Source: Mesostigma viride (taxonomy: Eukaryota; Streptophyta; Mesostigmatophyceae; Mesostigmatales; Mesostigmataceae). Taken from it: 64,000 nucleotides of DNA. The translations under genes were made by a program, and so were the position numbers. The stretch's first letter is position 1; each line of letters opens with the position of its first letter. The stretch spans positions 920,627-984,626 of the forward strand of contig RPFO01000392.1 in NCBI GenBank assembly GCA_009746045.1, read 5' to 3'. This document shows, piece after piece, positions 63,012 to 64,000 of the stretch. A model generated the notes under the pieces. The model made no database searches. It was not told the DNA's origin and worked only from the letters and a program-made list of their open reading frames with translations.

Positions 63012-63377
63012 TGAACGGGCATGTGCCGCATGTTTAAGTTCTGTTCCATAAGTGACCCAGTCATTCTGTGACTGACCTTGAACTTTGGTTGTGAATGGTT
63101 GGCTTGAGATCACGTTATGATTGTAACTGCCACACAGTCAGAAAAGAACCGGTTTGGTGTGGCCACGTTGTAGGTAGATCATAACTGCTACCCAGTAGCT
63201 GAGCCTGGAATTGTTTAAAAGGCGAAGCTACGCACCTTGTTTGCTCTCTTAGTACCTCACACCTCACACACTCCTGTGGTGGAACTAGCAGCCGGCCAGC
63301 TGCCGACTGAGACTTATTTTTATCTGAGTGAAATAAAGTAAAACTTTGTGGCAAACATTGTTTTCTCACTCCTAACA
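63012..63377 (+). repeat. 5' LTR, 366 bp
   Basis: TG...CA ends (TGAACGGGC, CCTAACA). Contains GAGTGAAATAAAGTAAAAC near the 3' part, a likely poly(A) signal region, and TTTAAAAGGCG upstream that could serve as a TATA-like element. Confidence 0.85.
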
Positions 63378-63390
63378 TGGCATCGGAGTG
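63378..63390 (+). promoter_or_regulatory. Primer-binding site
   Basis: TGGCATCGGAG directly after the LTR, close to the initiator-tRNA-Met complement TGGTATCAGAG used by many plant Copia elements. Assignment to that tRNA is inferred. Confidence 0.65.
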
Positions 63391-63624
63391 CGGTTCGCAC
63401 GCCTTTCGACCTGCTTACCGCTGGTAAAAGTCGTTTCCCGAGGCTCTGCTCGCGGTTGACTTTAGATTTGTGTATTTCGGCGAGATTTGCATGACGACAG
63501 CGTAGGCGGAGGTTTGATTCCCGTCTGGCGCGTGATACGAAAGGTGCTTGGTTCGATTCCTGGCCGGAATCTATTGGCGAACGTTACCTTTTTTTCCGGA
63601 GTTTTTTGCTGTTTTTTTGCTGGA

Positions 63625-64000
63625 ATGGCTTCCGGCACTCGCAGCCAGGTCGCTTCCGCGGGTCGCGCTGCTGGCAGTAACGATTTTGATGCCGATGACG
63701 CTGCCGGTCTGGCCGCTTTGACTGCATCATCCGTAACTCTTACCGATTCGGGTCTCCCAGGCGAAGTATTTTTTGACGCAGCAGCTGGGCTGGCTGCCCT
63801 GGCTTTGCACCCGCCAGGTGGTGACGAGGACGCCGCCCACGGTGCTCCCGACGGTGAGAATCCGGCGGTTGACGGTGGTGGTTTGAGCCGCGGTACGGCG
63901 GGGGGGGGCCCCGCCCGAGCCTCCTTTGTGGCTTGCAAGGAGCTTTTGAAGGATGTTCGTGGGGTCAAGGTTTTTACCGGCTCAGATTGGACGCTGTGGA
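63625..64000 (+). CDS. Gag-like protein, N-terminus (partial)
   Basis: Open from ATG at 63,625 to the window end (125 codons). It starts MASGTRSQVASAGRAAG, is Ala/Gly/Asp-rich, then has SFVACKELLKDVRG and VFTGSDWTLW. The placement after LTR and primer-binding site makes gag or gag-pol the likely identity; no zinc knuckle or protease is inside the window. Two B-box-like GGTTCGATTCC/GGTTTGATTCC sequences lie in the leader (63,511-63,560). Confidence 0.55.
   Translation, partial: MASGTRSQVASAGRAAGSNDFDADDAAGLAALTASSVTLTDSGLPGEVFFDAAAGLAALALHPPGGDEDAAHGAPDGENPAVDGGGLSRGTAGGGPARASFVACKELLKDVRGVKVFTGSDWTLW

Larger units (their letters stand above)
63012..64000 (+). mobile_element. LTR retrotransposon, 5' part (runs off the window)
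   Basis: 5' LTR (63,012-63,377), primer-binding site, ~245-bp leader and start of a gag-like ORF. Same LTR family as the split LTR at 24.4 kb. Confidence 0.8.

Overview
This is a eukaryotic nuclear window. Two intron-rich host genes flank a dense block of nested, mostly broken transposable elements. The lineage is probably green (alga or plant). The membrane protein at 0.8-10.7 kb is a SCAMP whose N-terminal coil and KNWP...IHHDIAN.IP core look plant-like. The cation channel at 44.3-57.6 kb has an S-N-L-G pore like plant CNGCs rather than GYGD. I cannot name the species.

Layout. 0.8-10.7 kb (+): complete 13-exon SCAMP gene, 311 codons, with a hAT-type element (8-bp target duplication) in an intron. 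11-42 kb: nested retroelements. They are RT-encoding LINEs with several frameshifts, a second LINE family with a (TTAC)n tail, at least five copies of an ORF1-only LINE without RT, three piggyBac-like TTAA elements of about 1.7 kb (two with empty sites elsewhere in the window), a LINE fragment with a restriction-like endonuclease domain, and a solo LTR split by another LINE. One open reading frame of unknown function (25.5-26.7 kb, +) may be a host gene. 42.5-43.8 kb: 1.3 kb of GGGA/GGGGA repeat. 44.3-57.6 kb (-): CNG-type channel, N-terminus through C-linker; its introns hold long GGA tracts and a 4.2-kb CACTA-like element carrying its own two-exon gene. 59.2-60.5 kb: a six-unit, ~220-bp satellite array between 15-bp direct repeats. 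60.8-63 kb: several very short retroposon insertions with perfect target duplications and a LINE 3' end. 63.0 kb to the end: start of an LTR retrotransposon (LTR, primer-binding site, gag-like ORF).

How the mobile parts relate. The RT-bearing LINEs and the ORF1-only elements end in the same type of 3' hairpin: loop CAAC, core CTCC/GGAG, one bulged base, and an outer stem that changes by compensating pairs between subfamilies. An AT-rich microsatellite tail follows. This suggests that RT-less elements borrow the LINE machinery through a shared 3' structure. Many insertions are cut down to 41-83 bp yet keep perfect target duplications, so retrotransposition with extreme 5' truncation was common here.

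Coordinates of exons were checked by reading phase where possible. Edges of degraded repeats are approximate.
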